Below, in pieces: positions 24,740 to 26,434 of a stretch of 26,434 nt of DNA. The DNA lies in assembly GCA_030066475.1 (NCBI GenBank), contig JASJBO010000051.1, forward strand, positions 1 through 26,434. Direction: 5' to 3'. Made by a program: the position numbers and the translations under genes. The stretch's first letter is position 1. The number at the start of each line of letters is the position of its first letter. The notes below the pieces were generated by a model, which worked only from the letters and a program-made list of their open reading frames with translations, made no database searches and was not told the origin of the DNA. The DNA is from Myxococcota bacterium (lineage in GTDB: Bacteria > Myxococcota_A > UBA9160 > PR03).

Positions 24740-26434
24740 TCAGGGGGCGCAGGTGCCCGGGCCGATCTCGTCGTCGAGGCAGTTCCCGGAGCAGCAAGCC
24801 CCGTCGAACCCGCAGGACGATCCGGCCTCGCCGCACTCCGCACAGGCCCCCTGGACGCACGACAGGCCCCGGCAGCAGTCGCTGTCATAGGTGCAGGGGT
24901 CACCCCCGAACGAGGTGCAGTTGCCGCACTCCGAGTCCAGCTCACCCGCGTTTCGACACGTTCCGGCGCAGCACTCCCCATCGCTCGAGCAGCGCTCGCC
25001 GTCGTCGAGGCACCGGGTGCAGCGCGGGAGCTGATCCTCGAACGACTCCAGGCAGACCAGCTCGGGCTTGCAGCACCGATCGAAGCCCAGCTCGCAGAGA
25101 TCGCCTTCCTGATCGCAGGGCGGCGGCGGGGCCCCACACGTTCCGTCGGCGCCGCACTGCGCGGGGAAGCAGCACTCCGCGTCCGCCGAGCAGGTGGCGC
25201 CTTCCGCGCCGCAGCCCGGCTCGCAGGCGTCCCCACCGCAGGTCCCCGTGATCGCATCGCACACGTCGCAGGGCGCGCAGCAGTCCGCGGCGCTGCTGCA
25301 CGCCTGGCCGCGGCCCGCACAGGCCCGGTTGCAGGTGCCGTCTTCCGCGTCGGTCAGCCCGTTGCAATCGTCGTCGATCCCGTTCGAGCAGTCCTCCACG
25401 GCGCCGGGGTGGATCTCGGCGGCGAAGTCGTTGCAGTCCGTCGTCCAGTATGCCGGCGCGATGATGTCGTAGTAGCCGTCGCCGTCCACGTCGAGCCCCT
25501 CGGACGGGCACTGCTGGTCCGCGCCATCGACGTCGCCGTCGCAGTCGTTGTCGATCCCGTCCAGGCAGTTCTCGGCGGGGCCGCCGACGAAGTAGTTGCC
25601 GTCGTCGCACTCCCAGCTGATGCAGATGCAGTCGCCGTCCGCGTCGTTGGCCGGGTCGGCGCAGAAGCCCTGGCACTGCCGATCGGCCGCGTCGACGTCG
25701 CCGTCGCAGTTGTTGTCGATACCGTCGCAGCAGTCTTCGGCGGCACCCGGGAAGCGCAGCGGGTCGGTGTCGTCGCAGTCTTCGTCGAAGCCGCCCGCCT
25801 CGCACGACGGGAAGGGCGCCCCGTCGCCGTCCCCATCGGGCTCGTCGGGGGTCGCGGGATCGCAGTCGTCATCGATCCCGTTGCAGGCGATCTCGCCCAC
25901 TCCGGGGTTCACGGCGAAGTCCCGGTCGGCGCAGTCGTAGCCCCCGCAGTCGATGTCCTTGTAGCCGTCGCCGTCGATGTCCCCGCAGTCGGGCGAGCAC
26001 GCGTCGTCGGCGGCGTCGACCCGCCCGTTGCAGTCGTTGTCGATCCCGTCCGTACAGTCCTCGGCGGCGCCGGGCCCGATCGCCGGGTCGCCGTCGTCGC
26101 AGTCGGGGCCCGGCAGCAGCGGGGCGTCGAGGGGGTAGCCGTCGGCGTCGAGGTCGAGGGAGGCGTAGGGCCGGCCGAACTCGAGGTAGTACGAGCAGCC
26201 CGGATCGAGGAACTGCTCGAGCCCGTCTCCGTCCTCGTCGGGCGGGCTCCGGCACTCCTCGCGGTCGCTCTTGCTGGTGCGGGGGTCGCGGTCGTCGGGG
26301 TCGTCGGCCTCGGGCACGTTGCAGCTCTCGTCCAGCGAGGCGTCGCCATCCTCGTCCGCGCACAACAGCTGCAGCTGCCAGTTGAGCAGGCTCGCGCCGG
26401 GTCCGACCCGGCTCTCGAAGAGGTCGATGAAGAA
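24740..26434 (-). CDS. Secreted-type MopE/metal-binding-repeat and cystine-knot-rich protein (N-terminus cut by window edge)
   Basis: Partial gene: 564 codons are visible, and the frame is open through the right edge, so the true start and any signal peptide are outside. After an acidic lead-in there are five repeats (26155-25322) built on DxDGDGY...DCDDxDP...PGAxEDCxDGIDNDCDGxxD, the pattern of MopE-type putative metal-binding repeats whose Asp-rich loops resemble EF-hand calcium sites. The last 192 residues (25318-24743) contain six cysteine-rich units of the form GxxC(x5-7)CC(x2-5)C...C, like small inhibitor-cystine-knot or Dickkopf-type folds. The many paired cysteines require an oxidising compartment, so it is probably exported or on the cell surface. 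There is no MYXO-CTERM or other sorting tail; the protein ends GPGTCAP. Binding of calcium or other metals and adhesion are possible roles; neither is shown here. Confidence 0.9.
   Translation of the reverse strand, partial: FFIDLFESRVGPGASLLNWQLQLLCADEDGDASLDESCNVPEADDPDDRDPRTSKSDREECRSPPDEDGDGLEQFLDPGCSYYLEFGRPYASLDLDADGYPLDAPLLPGPDCDDGDPAIGPGAAEDCTDGIDNDCNGRVDAADDACSPDCGDIDGDGYKDIDCGGYDCADRDFAVNPGVGEIACNGIDDDCDPATPDEPDGDGDGAPFPSCEAGGFDEDCDDTDPLRFPGAAEDCCDGIDNNCDGDVDAADRQCQGFCADPANDADGDCICISWECDDGNYFVGGPAENCLDGIDNDCDGDVDGADQQCPSEGLDVDGDGYYDIIAPAYWTTDCNDFAAEIHPGAVEDCSNGIDDDCNGLTDAEDGTCNRACAGRGQACSSAADCCAPCDVCDAITGTCGGDACEPGCGAEGATCSADAECCFPAQCGADGTCGAPPPPCDQEGDLCELGFDRCCKPELVCLESFEDQLPRCTRCLDDGERCSSDGECCAGTCRNAGELDSECGNCTSFGGDPCTYDSDCCRGLSCVQGACAECGEAGSSCGFDGACCSGNCLDDEIGPGTCAP
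24743..25318 (-). repeat. Six cysteine-knot-like coding repeats
   Basis: Six units start at GQACSS, GATCSA, GDLCEL, GERCSS, GDPCTY and GSSCGF. Each has one Cys, then a CC pair five to seven residues later, then two or more further Cys, giving five or six cysteines per unit of 25-35 residues. The units differ enough at DNA level that they are an old duplication rather than a recent tandem expansion. Confidence 0.8.
25322..26155 (-). repeat. Five MopE-type Asp-rich coding repeats
   Basis: Units of about 45-60 residues start at DLDADGY, GDIDGDGY, DGDGDGA, DADGDC and LDVDGDGY, and most end with a DG(I)D(N/D)(D/N)CDG-like core. At DNA level a related 20-bp string, e.g. CAGTCGTTGTCGATCCCGTC, recurs near 25360, 25543, 25707, 25870 and 26033 with changes, giving a period of roughly 165-180 bp. 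Confidence 0.85.

Noticed and set aside
25322..26155. Regularly spaced similar 20-mers suggesting a CRISPR array
   Set aside because: The units are inexact, about 165-180 bp apart, and explained as codons of MopE-type protein repeats.

Overview
The window is gene-dense, very GC-rich (clearly above 65%) bacterial chromosome. It looks like a deltaproteobacterial-type lineage (Myxococcota, Desulfobacterota or Binatota-like). The reasons are the gene order tilS-ftsH-folP-cdaA-cdaR-glmM-pdxJ-acpS-nnrD-tsaE-lysC, which I associate with such genomes, an HNH protein of the 13E12/DUF222-like kind, and a secreted MopE-type metal-binding-repeat protein. The exact taxon cannot be fixed from sequence reading alone. 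No rRNA, tRNA, CRISPR array, insertion sequence or prophage was seen, and no stretch over 300 bases lacks a gene.

Region by region. (1) 1-3518, minus strand: era, HMG-CoA lyase, a MerR regulator and the N-terminal part of a fused isobutyryl-CoA mutase (IcmF, cut by the left edge). This is a ribosome-assembly GTPase followed by a branched-chain/acyl-CoA module with its own regulator. (2) 3556-4847, plus strand: a two-gene membrane module (unknown 155-aa protein plus an HTTM-domain protein) lying between rnc and era, which are adjacent in many proteobacteria. (3) 4828-23078, minus strand: one almost gapless run of 18 genes: HNH protein, MaoC-like hydratase, tilS, ftsH, folP, cdaA, cdaR, glmM, pdxJ-like, acpS, nnrD, tsaE, lysC, a ComEA-like protein, yihY-type membrane protein, cysteine desulfurase, mnmA and rnc. 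Many of these genes overlap by 1-8 nt, often with TTG or GTG starts. The widest gap (64 nt, before ftsH) may hold an internal promoter. (4) 23189-24727, plus strand: an acyl-CoA synthetase, divergent from the long run across a 110-nt AT-richer promoter region. (5) 24740-26434, minus strand: a large Cys/Asp-rich protein with five MopE-type repeats and six cystine-knot-like units; its N-terminus lies beyond the right edge.

How the genes fit together. The long run combines tRNA modification (TilS lysidine, TsaE t6A, MnmA 2-thiouridine with a cysteine desulfurase as sulfur donor), RNA processing (RNase III), membrane protein quality control (FtsH), folate (FolP), cell-wall precursor supply (GlmM) coupled to c-di-AMP signalling (CdaA/CdaR), metabolite repair (NnrD) and aspartate-family amino acids (LysC).

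The most unusual signals are: a PdxJ homologue at the normal pdxJ position that has lost nearly all known catalytic residues; next to it an AcpS with both metal-ligand positions changed; a YihY-type membrane protein carrying an Rrf2-like winged-helix tail directly upstream of the cysteine desulfurase gene; the plus-strand HTTM module between rnc and era; and a 20-bp dyad over the MerR start codon.
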